From Melioribacter sp. (GTDB lineage Bacteria; Bacteroidota; Ignavibacteria; Ignavibacteriales; Melioribacteraceae): a DNA stretch of 41,412 bases. Location of the stretch: the NCBI GenBank assembly GCA_023250955.1, contig JAHEZQ010000036.1:1-41412 (forward strand). Reading direction: 5' to 3'. Position 1 is the stretch's first letter, and every line of letters starts with the position of its first letter. The notes below the pieces were generated by a model. That model did no database searches and was not told the origin of the DNA. It saw only the letters and a list, made by a program, of their open reading frames with translations. The translations under genes were made by a program, and so were the position numbers. Positions 18,333-27,665 of this stretch are shown one piece after another.

Positions 18333-18722
18333 ATGAAAAATAAATATATGTTCGGCGGCGCCATTATAATTGTATTCCTTGCTGTGATGGTTTATTTATT
18401 TACACAAACTAATGTTCAGTACGAAAGCAGTTTTGCAAAAGTTATGCAAACCGGCAAAACAGTAAAAGCGACCGGAAGCTGGGTTAAAGAAAGAAATTAT
18501 GAAATAGATAAAACCAATAATCTTTTTTCTTTTTACATGAAAGATCCCGAAGGAAACACTATGAAGGTAATTTATCATGGTGCAATTCCTAATAACTTTG
18601 AATCATCAACGAGTGTTGTTGTAACCGGTAAATACCATGACGGAAATTTTCACGCGTCTGATATTCTCACTAAATGCCCATCGAAATATCAAGATCAAAC
18701 TGGACAAAAAGCTAGCTCATAA
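18333..18722 (+). CDS. ccmE: Haem chaperone CcmE, CxxxY variant
   Basis: A 129-residue protein with one N-terminal membrane anchor (about 8-23) and a periplasmic OB-fold domain. The classic CcmE carries haem on a His in an HDExY motif; here the equivalent segment is TKCPSKYQ, so Cys115-Pro-Ser-Lys-Tyr119 gives the CxxxY form known from archaea and some bacteria such as Desulfovibrio. In those organisms the variant goes with loss of CcmH. It starts 4 bases after the ccmD stop; GGAG lies 10 bases before the ATG, inside ccmD. It should accept haem from CcmC/CcmD and pass it to CcmF. Confidence 0.93.
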   Translation: MKNKYMFGGAIIIVFLAVMVYLFTQTNVQYESSFAKVMQTGKTVKATGSWVKERNYEIDKTNNLFSFYMKDPEGNTMKVIYHGAIPNNFESSTSVVVTGKYHDGNFHASDILTKCPSKYQDQTGQKASS

Positions 18723-18743
18723 GAGCAGCAGTTAGGAGATTTT

Positions 18744-21134
18744 ATGATCGGTAATATTTTGCTCACTCTTGCTTTATTAGCCGGAGTGTTCACGGTAATA
18801 ATGTATTATCTAACCTACCGAGGTTATCAAAATACATTGTCTTTATCACGTATCGGTTTTCATACGACTGCAATTATGGTAATTGCTTCTGCAGCTTTGC
18901 TGCTTTATGCGGTATTAACTCATCAGTATCAGTATAAATATATTTACGATTATAGCGGCAGTGATCTTCCTACAGGATTACTTATGTCCACTTTTTATGC
19001 TGGACAAGAAGGCAGTTTCATGTTGTGGACATTTTTTACTGCTGTGATCGGGTTGATTCTATTAGATTATACTTCTAAACGCGGAGACCTTGAACCTAGA
19101 GTAATGATGACTTTTTCACTTGTACTCTCATTCTTATTAATTATGGTGAGCCCTCTTCTCAAATCGCCATTCAATTTTATCTGGATGAGTAATGATTATT
19201 TAGATCTGAAAAATATTAATCAGGCATTTTTATCTTTGCCTGCTCTTCAAAGTTTTATTTTCACCGATCCACAAGCGAACAAACAATTTGTACAAATGGG
19301 AAAAGAACTACACGCAGCTTTAGTTTCCAATAATATTTCCATAAATGATTTTATTATTCAAGGAAAAGGATTAAATCCGCTTTTACAAAATTTCTGGATG
19401 CAGATTCATCCACCAATCTTATTTATTGGGTTTTCAATGTCTGCAGTTCCATTTTCATTTGCACTTGCTGCAATTTTAAAAAATGAATACCGCGATTGGG
19501 TTAAGCAAGCAATGCCGTGGGTTCTTGCCGGCACATGTGTCCTTGGATTAGCAATTATGTTAGGCGGATATTGGGCTTACGGGGTTTTAGGTTGGGGTGG
19601 ATATTGGGGATGGGATCCGGTTGAAAATTCAAGTTTAGTTCCGTGGATTGTTGGTGTTGCATCTATTCATACAATTTTAGTTCAGAAAAAGACTCAGGAG
19701 AAAGACGGCGGCAGTAGGTTTGTTAAAACAAATTTGATTCTAAGTATTATGACGTTCGTTCTAGTTCTTTACAGTACATTTTTAACTCGCAGCGGAATTT
19801 TAGGAGATGCATCTGTTCATTCATTTGCAGAACCCGGAATGGCAGTCTATCTTTTTCTAATAATCTTTCTCGGTTTGTTTACTGTAATTGGTATTGGCGG
19901 CATTATTTACAGATGGAAATTTCTCACCGAACATTTTTCTTTTGAAGAAAATATATTATCCCGAGAGCTTGCATTATTTACCGGATCGGTTGCACTGATT
20001 GCATCAGCAATTATTGTAGCTGTGGGAACATCAGCACCAATTTTCGGCACAACTGTACAAACAAGTTTTTATAATGAATTGAATCTTCCGATTGCAATCA
20101 TCATCGGATTCTTGAACGGAACGAGCATTTTATTAAAGTGGAAACATACGGAAGGCAAACAGTTATGGAAACAATCACAGTTTGCTGTAATTGCCACAGT
20201 TGTTTTAACACTTTTAGTTGTTTTCATTGGCGGCGTTCATCAACTAATGCTGATTATCTTAACACTCTCCTCTTCATTTGCATTTTTTGTTAACACAGAA
20301 ATTGCTTATAAAATTTTTAAAGGAAAGAAAACACATCTTGGTGCTTATGTTGCCCACATAGGTATCTCGCTATTCTTAATTGGTGTGCTTGCTACTGCCG
20401 GTCATTCACAACAAAAACAAGTTGATTTAGTGAAAGGTCAAAAAGTAAATGTACTTGGTCATGAATTAACTTTTGTAGGATACACACCTTTTGATAACGG
20501 TAAAAAGTATCATATGAACATTGAGGTAAAGGATGGTAACAACGTCCGTGTTGTTTCTCCAATCATGTTTATTGCTGAGTTTAACAACAGTTTAATGCGC
20601 GAGCCAGATATTTTAGTTGGACTTACAAAAGATTTCTATGTAGCTCCGGTTAGTTATTCCGATAGTCAAGAAAATCAACAGGGTACACCGACCACAATGA
20701 AAGGCGGAGATAAAGTTTCTTTTGAAGGGAAAGAGATTACATTTAATAAATTTATTCTTCCAAAAGATATGTCTGCAATGGCAAGCGGTGCTAAGTTCAG
20801 AATTGGTGTTGATATTACTATTTCTTACAAAGGCAAAGAATACAAAGTTGAACCATATATGGAAAATGAAGGGCAAGGACCGACTTACTTTCCGATAGAA
20901 TTAAAAGATGCTGATTTGAAAATATCCATTACAGCTATGAATGCAACAAATGCCGAAGTAAGTTTATTATTCTCATCAATTAGTAAAGGACAAACTACTG
21001 CAGCACCAAAAGAAATATTAACTGTTGATGCAAGCATTAAACCATTCATAAGTTTGGTATGGATCGGTGTACTTACAATGGTTGCCGGATTTATAATCGC
21101 TTCGTTCAGAAGATCGAAAGAATCTTTAGTCTAA
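18744..21134 (+). CDS. ccmF: Cytochrome c haem lyase subunit CcmF
   Basis: A 796-residue polytopic membrane protein. The WWD motif WGGYWGWDPVEN is at residues 284-295, and family blocks GQEGSFMLW (87-95), LNPLLQNFWMQIHPP (210-224) and LGGYWAYG are present. A large periplasmic domain (about 555-765) precedes a final membrane helix. CcmF attaches haem from CcmE to apocytochrome. Compared with the E. coli-type protein there is an extra stretch of roughly 45 residues before LNPLLQ. AGGAG lies 5 bases before the ATG. It is the last gene of the operon: no ccmG or ccmH follows, only a terminator. Confidence 0.95.
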   Translation: MIGNILLTLALLAGVFTVIMYYLTYRGYQNTLSLSRIGFHTTAIMVIASAALLLYAVLTHQYQYKYIYDYSGSDLPTGLLMSTFYAGQEGSFMLWTFFTAVIGLILLDYTSKRGDLEPRVMMTFSLVLSFLLIMVSPLLKSPFNFIWMSNDYLDLKNINQAFLSLPALQSFIFTDPQANKQFVQMGKELHAALVSNNISINDFIIQGKGLNPLLQNFWMQIHPPILFIGFSMSAVPFSFALAAILKNEYRDWVKQAMPWVLAGTCVLGLAIMLGGYWAYGVLGWGGYWGWDPVENSSLVPWIVGVASIHTILVQKKTQEKDGGSRFVKTNLILSIMTFVLVLYSTFLTRSGILGDASVHSFAEPGMAVYLFLIIFLGLFTVIGIGGIIYRWKFLTEHFSFEENILSRELALFTGSVALIASAIIVAVGTSAPIFGTTVQTSFYNELNLPIAIIIGFLNGTSILLKWKHTEGKQLWKQSQFAVIATVVLTLLVVFIGGVHQLMLIILTLSSSFAFFVNTEIAYKIFKGKKTHLGAYVAHIGISLFLIGVLATAGHSQQKQVDLVKGQKVNVLGHELTFVGYTPFDNGKKYHMNIEVKDGNNVRVVSPIMFIAEFNNSLMREPDILVGLTKDFYVAPVSYSDSQENQQGTPTTMKGGDKVSFEGKEITFNKFILPKDMSAMASGAKFRIGVDITISYKGKEYKVEPYMENEGQGPTYFPIELKDADLKISITAMNATNAEVSLLFSSISKGQTTAAPKEILTVDASIKPFISLVWIGVLTMVAGFIIASFRRSKESLV

Positions 21135-21154
21135 TATTAAATACATGAAATATT

Positions 21155-21188
21155 AAAACCCAATTTCTTTATGAGGTTGGGTTTTTTT
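21155..21188 (+). terminator. Rho-independent terminator of the ccm operon
   Basis: AAACCCAA (21156-21163) pairs with TTGGGTTT (21177-21184) around a 13-base loop, and the T-run continues after the stem. It lies 20 bases after the ccmF stop codon and closes the operon. Confidence 0.88.
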
Positions 21189-21325
21189 ATGTCCATTATA
21201 AAAATCTTACTGTTTATTTAGTAGAACAAAATTTATTTTAATACATCCAAATAAGAGACAATTAGAAAGATATTGTTGGCACTTAAGTTGTCTTTGTTTT
21301 TGGTCACTAAATCACGAGAAAGGAA

Positions 21326-21964
21326 ATGAAAAAAATAATTTATTTACTCATTGTAATGATTCCGGTAATCTTATCTGCCCAATCAAAATTTGGAACAATC
21401 AAAGCCGGGTTATTCAGTCCCGCAGCAACAGAATCCGGTTTTATACTTGGCTACGAAGGCGGATGGATCATTGATGATAATTTCTTCGTTGGCTGGAGTG
21501 CGGATTGGTTTAATAAAAATTATGTTGATAGAAAGCTCGTTGATGAGTTCAATGATTTTTACGGACCGATCAATAGTCAATTAAATGAACTACGTGCAAA
21601 AACAAATTTACACTCGCTTCCTTTGATGGGAACGGTAACCGGAAATTGGGTGGTAGCACCAAGGACACGAGCATTTGTAACTGCCGGTGCCGGACTAAAC
21701 ATATTACTTATTTTTTATAGGAACTATGCAAATCCGGATAACAATGAATTTCAAGGCGCATTTGATTTTGCATGGAGACTTGGCGGCGGTATTATGTATG
21801 AACTAGGTAGTCGTTCAGATGCTTTTTTTGAATTAAGCTATCACCATTCGCAACCGAGTTGGGAATATGAAGTAAGAGATGATACCGGAAGGAGAAGAAT
21901 TTTAGAAAGAAGATTTGATATGAGCGGATTGTTAATGCGAGTTGGTTTTAGATTCTATTTTTAA
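21326..21964 (+). CDS. Small outer-membrane beta-barrel protein
   Basis: A 212-residue exported protein with signal peptide MKKIIYLLIVMIPVILSAQ. The mature part alternates polar and hydrophobic residues with many Gly and aromatic residues, as in an eight-stranded outer-membrane barrel (for example ESGFILGYEGGWII and FDFAWRLGGGIMYELG). It ends LMRVGFRFYF, the terminal aromatic that the Bam machinery recognises. I do not recognise a specific family and no ligand can be named. AAAGGAA directly precedes the ATG. It is a single gene between two terminators. Confidence 0.8.
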   Translation: MKKIIYLLIVMIPVILSAQSKFGTIKAGLFSPAATESGFILGYEGGWIIDDNFFVGWSADWFNKNYVDRKLVDEFNDFYGPINSQLNELRAKTNLHSLPLMGTVTGNWVVAPRTRAFVTAGAGLNILLIFYRNYANPDNNEFQGAFDFAWRLGGGIMYELGSRSDAFFELSYHHSQPSWEYEVRDDTGRRRILERRFDMSGLLMRVGFRFYF

Positions 21965-21990
21965 TTTTTACCCAAACAAATTAGACACAC

Positions 21991-22019
21991 AATCCCCTTA
22001 TCATAAGGGGATTTTTTTT
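21991..22019 (+). terminator. Rho-independent terminator after the small barrel gene
   Basis: AATCCCCTTA (21991-22000) and TAAGGGGATT (22004-22013) form a perfect 10-bp stem with a 3-base loop, followed by a T-run. It starts 27 bases after the stop codon. Confidence 0.95.
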
Positions 22020-22091
22020 ATCTCCGCTTCGATGCGTAAATTTCCCATTACTTTTAAAAGAAATTAAATTGAAAAACATAAAGGTGAGAAA

Positions 22092-24002
22092 GTGAAACAA
22101 AGAACTCTTCCAATGTTATATGAAGAAAGTGTGCAAAAATTTTCTAAAAATATTTTGATGTGGGAGAATAAAGGTGAAGGTTATGTCGGGACCAGCTATG
22201 CCGACATGCAAAAATTGATCCACGGATTTGCTGCTGGTTTGATTGAGTATGGAATAAAAAAAGGTGAACGAGTTGCACTTATTTCCGAAGGAAGAAATTA
22301 TTGGGTAATAAGTGAACTTGGTGTTCTATTCACAGGCGCTATTAACGTCCCAATTTCGACTAAAGTCGAAGAACTTTCAGATCTAAAATTTAGATTAGCT
22401 CACTCTGGATGCAGACTTGTTATTGTTTCGCAAAATCATGTTTCAAAAATCAGAAAAATAAAAAACGATTTACCTGATTTAGAAAAAACGATTCTTTTGG
22501 ATAAAATTGATCAAATGGATTCGGATGAAATTTATATTGATGATATTATTCAAAAGGGTTATAAAACAATTTCAATATCTAAAAAAGAATTTGAGGAAAG
22601 ATGGCAATCCATTTCTGAAAATGATTATGCAAATATTTGTTACACTTCAGGCACAACTGCTGATCCCAAAGGAATTATTTTAACCCACCGCAATTATACT
22701 TCAAACATTGAACAGTCTTCAGCATTGTTGCCGATCCCTGAATATTATACTTCACTTCTGATGTTACCATGGGATCATGCATTTGCGCATACTGCAGGGA
22801 TTTATACATTGATGAAAAATGGCGCAAGCATGGCTTCTGTTCAACAAGGGAAAACTCCTTTAGAAACTTTGAAGAATGTTTCCAAGAATATCAAAGAAAT
22901 AAAACCAACATTTTTATTAAGTGTTCCCGCACTTGCTAAAAATTTCAGAAAGAATATTGAAAAAGGAATTCATGAAAAAGGAAAGGCAATAGAAAAACTT
23001 TTTAACAACGCTCTTAAAATAGCATATACATATAACGCCGATGGCTGGAATAAAGGAAACGGTAAAAACAAATTCTTAAAACCAATTTATAAACTCTATA
23101 ATAAAATTCTATTTAGTAAAATAAGAGAAGGATTCGGCGGTAAACTTGAATTTTTTATTGGAGGAGGTGCTTTGCTGGATATAGAACTTCAGCGCTTCTT
23201 TTATGCCATCGGTATCCCAATGTTTCAAGGTTATGGATTGACTGAAGCTGCACCGGTTATCTCCGCTAACGTTCCGGCGAAACATAAACTTGGTTCTTCA
23301 GGATTTATTGTTAAAGATTTGTTCGTTAAGATTTGTGATGAAGATGGTAAAGAGCTTCCTACCGGTGGAAAAGGTGAGATAGTTGTAAAGGGCGAAAATG
23401 TTATGGTCGGTTATTGGAAGAATGAACAGGCAACAAAAGAAACAATAAAAGATGGTTGGCTTTATACAGGCGATTTGGGTTATTTAGACAAGGATGGATT
23501 TCTTTACGTGCTCGGCAGATTCAAGAGTTTATTAATAAGTGGCGATGGAGAAAAATATAGTCCTGAAGGAATTGAAGAAGCACTAACAGAAAGCTCAGAA
23601 TATATTGATCAAGTAATGTTGTACAATAATCAATCACCGTATACAATAGCTTTGATTGTCCCTAATAAAGAAAACCTTTTGAAATGGTTAAAGGGAAATA
23701 ATTTATCTCATCATTCAGACGAAGGACAAATAGTTGTTCTTAAAATGCTTGAGAATGAAATTGCAAAATTTAAATCTGGTGGAATTAATGGCAATCAATT
23801 TCCGGAAAGATGGATACCGTCTGCAACAGCGTTACTTGGCGAAGCTTTTACCGAGCAGAATAAATTTATGAACAGTACTTTGAAAATTGTCCGCACAAAA
23901 ATCACAGAGTTTTATAAAAACAGAATTGATTATTTATATACTCAGGAAGGAAAAGATATTTGTAATCATCAGAACAGAACAATAATTAGCAGATTAGAAT
24001 AA
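22092..24002 (+). CDS. Long-chain acyl-CoA synthetase (AMP-forming)
   Basis: A 636-residue member of the adenylate-forming family, close to the long-chain fatty acid CoA ligase group. It would convert a fatty acid, ATP and CoA to acyl-CoA through an acyl-adenylate. Motifs: YTSGTTADPKG (P-loop, residues 184-194; the common form has GT-T-G, so one Gly is Ala here), YGLTEAAPV (about 380) and YTGDLGYLDKDGFLYVLGR with the hinge near residue 470. The late Lys usual near the C terminus is not obvious by eye. The start is GTG after AAAGGTGAG. Its stop is 6 bases from the stop of the convergent radical SAM gene. It could feed lipid synthesis or fatty-acid breakdown. Confidence 0.9.
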   Translation: MKQRTLPMLYEESVQKFSKNILMWENKGEGYVGTSYADMQKLIHGFAAGLIEYGIKKGERVALISEGRNYWVISELGVLFTGAINVPISTKVEELSDLKFRLAHSGCRLVIVSQNHVSKIRKIKNDLPDLEKTILLDKIDQMDSDEIYIDDIIQKGYKTISISKKEFEERWQSISENDYANICYTSGTTADPKGIILTHRNYTSNIEQSSALLPIPEYYTSLLMLPWDHAFAHTAGIYTLMKNGASMASVQQGKTPLETLKNVSKNIKEIKPTFLLSVPALAKNFRKNIEKGIHEKGKAIEKLFNNALKIAYTYNADGWNKGNGKNKFLKPIYKLYNKILFSKIREGFGGKLEFFIGGGALLDIELQRFFYAIGIPMFQGYGLTEAAPVISANVPAKHKLGSSGFIVKDLFVKICDEDGKELPTGGKGEIVVKGENVMVGYWKNEQATKETIKDGWLYTGDLGYLDKDGFLYVLGRFKSLLISGDGEKYSPEGIEEALTESSEYIDQVMLYNNQSPYTIALIVPNKENLLKWLKGNNLSHHSDEGQIVVLKMLENEIAKFKSGGINGNQFPERWIPSATALLGEAFTEQNKFMNSTLKIVRTKITEFYKNRIDYLYTQEGKDICNHQNRTIISRLE

Positions 24003-24008
24003 ATAATT

Positions 24009-25034
24009 TTATGTGCCTTCCTTTGGAAAGGATGAGGATGAGCTTTTGTAGTCCTTAAACGGATTTACTCTGTCTTCACTAAAATACGGACGATAGCTTT
24101 CCGAACTTTCCACTTCTTGAATCCAACCATTGTATAAGCCATATTTTTCCATCAGCTCTATAGTTTTTTCATATTCAGATTCGCGAAGCGGGCGGTTGAT
24201 TAAAATATCGTTAGAAGCTTTGTTGGAAGGATAATACTGAGACATCAATGAAATGTGAACATGACGGCTTAATTCTTCAGCGATGAACTTGAAAACCTTT
24301 TCTGATTCTGCTAATCCGTTAGGCAAAACAAGATGGCGTATTATTAGTCCGCGAACAACAACATCACCATCATAGACTAATTCATCGCCAACTTGATTGA
24401 ACATTTCTTTAATTGCTTTCTTAGCTTCATCAAAATAATAATCAATCTTTGAATAAGTCTTTGCCGATTGATTATCTCCGTATTTTAAATCCGGTAAGTA
24501 AATATCTATTACACTATTATAAAGTTTTAACATTTCAACCGAGTCGTATCCGTTAGTGTTGTAGATGATAGGAAGAGATAATCCTTTCTCTACCGCTAAG
24601 TAAATTGATTTTAGAATTGTAGCTGAGAAATGTGTGGGAGAAACCAATCCGATATTATGGCAATTTCTTTTTTGGAGTTCGATCATTATTTGTGCTAGCT
24701 GTTCGGATGAAATCTCATGTTCTCTTTCAACTTTCCAATTTTGACTGATTTCAAAATTTTGACAAAACATGCATCTTAGATTGCAATTACCGAAAAATAT
24801 ATTTCCCGCACCACGTGTGCCTGAAAGTACAGGCTCTTCACCATAATGAGCGGTGTATGAAGAAACGATTGGTAGGTTTCCGCTACGACAAAAACCAAAT
24901 TCGTTATTTGTACGATCTATTTTGCAATTATGAGGACAGCTTTTACATGATTGGAGAATTTGAAAAGCTGTTTCAGCTCTTTGTTTTAGTTCACCGTTTT
25001 GATACAACTTTATGTGAGATGGTGTGAAGCTCAA
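24009..25034 (-). CDS. Radical SAM protein, PflX-like (COG1313 type)
   Basis: A 341-residue radical SAM enzyme resembling pyruvate formate-lyase activating enzymes. The cluster-binding CxxxCxxC is CNLRCMFC (Cys84, Cys88, Cys91). Four further Cys lie upstream (30, 33, 37 and 49), the pattern SCKSCPHNC...GFC that marks the PflX group and may bind a second metal site. No target glycyl-radical enzyme is in the window. The TTG start overlaps the hemL stop codon as TTGA, so translation is coupled. The C-terminal tail ([11 protein letters not shown]) is low complexity and probably unimportant. Its link to haem synthesis is positional only. Confidence 0.87.
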   Translation of the reverse strand: MSFTPSHIKLYQNGELKQRAETAFQILQSCKSCPHNCKIDRTNNEFGFCRSGNLPIVSSYTAHYGEEPVLSGTRGAGNIFFGNCNLRCMFCQNFEISQNWKVEREHEISSEQLAQIMIELQKRNCHNIGLVSPTHFSATILKSIYLAVEKGLSLPIIYNTNGYDSVEMLKLYNSVIDIYLPDLKYGDNQSAKTYSKIDYYFDEAKKAIKEMFNQVGDELVYDGDVVVRGLIIRHLVLPNGLAESEKVFKFIAEELSRHVHISLMSQYYPSNKASNDILINRPLRESEYEKTIELMEKYGLYNGWIQEVESSESYRPYFSEDRVNPFKDYKSSSSSFPKEGT

Positions 25035-26320
25035 ACAATTGCCTTCATTGATTCATAATTAGCTTTTATGGTTTTATCTAAATCTTCCTTTGAATGCGCA
25101 GTTGAGACAAACAATGCCTCAAATTGTGCCGGAGGTAAATATATTCCGCGATTCAGCATCTCGTGAAAATATTTTCCGTAAAGTTTTGTGTCAGATTTTA
25201 CCGCAGAATTAAAATCAGTTACTTTTTCCTCTGTAAAGAATAACGTCATCATTGATCCGACTCGATTGAATTGAAATTTCCTTCCAATAGAATTTATTCC
25301 TTCCTTGATTCCGTTTTCAAGGTAAGAAGATTTTTCTTCGAGATTTTCATATATGCTTGGATTCTCTTTAATATACATAAGCGCTGCATATCCGGCATTC
25401 ATTGCCAAAGGATTACCACTTAATGTTCCGGCTTGATAAACCGGCCCGCTTGGTGAAACCATTTCCATAATTTCTCTTTTACCACCGTAAGCACCAACCG
25501 GCAATCCACCACCAATAATTTTTCCAAACGTTGAAAGATCCGGTTTCACTCCAAGAATTTCTTGTGCACCGCCCTTGGCTAATCTGAATCCGGTCATTAC
25601 TTCATCAAATATCAAAACAATTTTTTCTTCATCGCAGATCGTACGCAATTCTTTTATAAATGAATCATTAGCTCGTACTGTTCCCATATTTCCAACAACA
25701 GCTTCAATAATAATTGATGCAATTTCATTCTTGTTTTGCTTAACCAATTTTTTGACTGATTCGATATTGTTAAAATCAGCAACAAGAGTATCCGCCGCAT
25801 TTCCTTTGGTTACACCCGGACTTGTTGGAACACCAAAAGTTAACGCGCCACTTCCGGCTTTAATTAAAAAGAAATCGCCATGACCATGATAGCATCCTTC
25901 AAATTTTATAATTTTTTCTTTTCCGGTATAACCGCGGGCAGCACGAATGGCGCTCATCGTTGCTTCAGTTCCGCTGTTAACCATTCTTACCATTTCAATT
26001 GAAGGCACAAGTTCGGAAATAAGTTTTGCCATTTTGATTTCCATTTCAGTCGGTGCGCCAAAACTTGTTCCGTTCTCAATTGCATTTAATAACGCTTCTT
26101 TAATGAATGAAGGATTATGTCCGAATAAATGCGGTCCCCAGCTTCCGATGTAGTCAATATATTCATTATTATCTATATCCAATATTTTAGATCCGATTCC
26201 TTTTAAAATAAATCTTGGAGTTCCACCGACAGATTTAAACGCACGTACGGGAGAATTCACTCCACCGGGAATATATTTTTTTGCTTCTTCAAAAAGTTTT
26301 TCACTTTTACTTGTGTTCAT
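25031..26320 (-). CDS. hemL: Glutamate-1-semialdehyde 2,1-aminomutase
   Basis: A 429-residue PLP enzyme of normal length that converts glutamate-1-semialdehyde to 5-aminolevulinate. [18 protein letters not shown] (116-133) and CYHGHGD (143-149) are family signatures, FDEVMTGFR holds the PLP-contacting Asp239, and Lys267 in [18 protein letters not shown] is the Schiff-base lysine. The ATG follows GAGG closely. It lies 27 bases after the MFS gene, at the end of the second haem gene run and far from hemA, whose product it uses, but transcribed in the same direction. Confidence 0.97.
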   Translation of the reverse strand: MNTSKSEKLFEEAKKYIPGGVNSPVRAFKSVGGTPRFILKGIGSKILDIDNNEYIDYIGSWGPHLFGHNPSFIKEALLNAIENGTSFGAPTEMEIKMAKLISELVPSIEMVRMVNSGTEATMSAIRAARGYTGKEKIIKFEGCYHGHGDFFLIKAGSGALTFGVPTSPGVTKGNAADTLVADFNNIESVKKLVKQNKNEIASIIIEAVVGNMGTVRANDSFIKELRTICDEEKIVLIFDEVMTGFRLAKGGAQEILGVKPDLSTFGKIIGGGLPVGAYGGKREIMEMVSPSGPVYQAGTLSGNPLAMNAGYAALMYIKENPSIYENLEEKSSYLENGIKEGINSIGRKFQFNRVGSMMTLFFTEEKVTDFNSAVKSDTKLYGKYFHEMLNRGIYLPPAQFEALFVSTAHSKEDLDKTIKANYESMKAIV

Positions 26321-26347
26321 ATTTCCTCATTAAAATCATGTATCGTG

Positions 26348-27655
26348 TTAAATTATTTTTCTCAATTTAGGCGTGTAAAACCAAACAACTCCTACAAAAA
26401 TAAATAGTATTACTGAGTTGATAAGTATAGCTATAGGAGAACCAAAATGTTCCGCAAGCATTCCAATCCACAAAGCACCAAGCGGCATAAATCCAAAGAA
26501 ACTAAAACTATAAACACCCATTACTCTTCCGCGAAATTCTTCCGACACTAAAGTTTGTGTTAATCCGTTGGATAAATTATTTATTGCAATGATTGATGCA
26601 CCAATGCCGATTAATATCAATGATGAAATAATAAATGAGCTGTTAAAAGAAAATAAAACCATAAAGATTGGAAGGGAAATCAATCCGGTTGTTAATATTT
26701 TTCCCCTAACAATAAATCTGCTTAATGAGGCTATAAATAAAGAACAAAGTACAGCACCTATTCCTCTAAAAGTTTGAAGAAAACCATTTGTGGCAGCATT
26801 GCCGTGTAAAATTTTAACAGCCCAAGCGGGAAACAATGTTGCTATACTCAATCCGAACAATGTAGAAAAAGAAACTACTAACATTATTAGAAGAATTACT
26901 TTTTGAGTTTTTAAATATTTCAGCCCGTCTCTTAATTCTTTAATTGCAGATTTATTCACGACTCTCTTTGTGGTTGGTTGGAATTTCATAATAAATAAAT
27001 TGTATATAACTGCAAGGAATGAAATTCCGTTTATAGTAAAACACCACGCAGGACCAAATACTGCATAAGTAATTCCGGCAACGGCTGGACCAATTGCAGC
27101 AGCAGAATGAAACATCATGGAGTTAAGAGCAATGGCATTTAGTAAATCGTTTCTTGGGACTAACTCATTTACGAAAGCCTGACGAGCGGGTGCATCGAAA
27201 GCATTTGCAACGCCTAATCCAAATGTTAATAAAAGAATATGCCACGGTTCTACAGTGTTTGTAAATGTAAGTGTTGCTAATATGAATGCAAGCAGCATCA
27301 TTATAGTTTGAGTAACGATCATAATATTTCTTCTTGAAAAACGATCTGCTATTACTCCGCCGTAAACCATGAAAAGCCAGGTAGGAATACCGTTTGCAAA
27401 ACCAACATATCCAAGAAAAGCGGGTGAGTGTGTTAATTCAAAAATAAAAAACCCTTGTGCGGTCATTTGCATCCAAGAACCAAACAAAGAAATTATTTGT
27501 CCTATGAACCACAAACGGTAATTACGGTGTTTAAGTGCAGCAAATGTAGCTTGCCAGCTTAATCGTGGTTTTTCTGAAGTAAATTGTTTTTCATTAACAG
27601 CATTTACCAAAGGTTCATCTACAATTATATCCGGCTCTTTAGAAATATTATTCAT
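26348..27655 (-). CDS. Major facilitator superfamily exporter (MFS_3/EntS-like)
   Basis: A 435-residue transporter with about twelve hydrophobic segments after a 40-residue polar N terminus. RNYRLWFIGQIISLFGSWMQ and the loop GVIADRFSRRNIMI (between helices 2 and 3, the MFS signature) match the drug/siderophore exporter branch. The gene sits between hemB and hemL with 10-base and 27-base gaps, so it is co-transcribed with haem genes. Export of a porphyrin or other haem-related compound is possible, but the family transports many substrates and nothing in the sequence decides this. Confidence 0.9.
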   Translation of the reverse strand: MNNISKEPDIIVDEPLVNAVNEKQFTSEKPRLSWQATFAALKHRNYRLWFIGQIISLFGSWMQMTAQGFFIFELTHSPAFLGYVGFANGIPTWLFMVYGGVIADRFSRRNIMIVTQTIMMLLAFILATLTFTNTVEPWHILLLTFGLGVANAFDAPARQAFVNELVPRNDLLNAIALNSMMFHSAAAIGPAVAGITYAVFGPAWCFTINGISFLAVIYNLFIMKFQPTTKRVVNKSAIKELRDGLKYLKTQKVILLIMLVVSFSTLFGLSIATLFPAWAVKILHGNAATNGFLQTFRGIGAVLCSLFIASLSRFIVRGKILTTGLISLPIFMVLFSFNSSFIISSLILIGIGASIIAINNLSNGLTQTLVSEEFRGRVMGVYSFSFFGFMPLGALWIGMLAEHFGSPIAILINSVILFIFVGVVWFYTPKLRKII

Positions 27656-27665
27656 AAAGTGAATA

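Noticed and set aside
24009-24050. Ser-rich tail of the radical SAM protein as a fused domain
   Set aside because: It is about 11 residues of low complexity encoded by a short imperfect inverted repeat, with no domain features.
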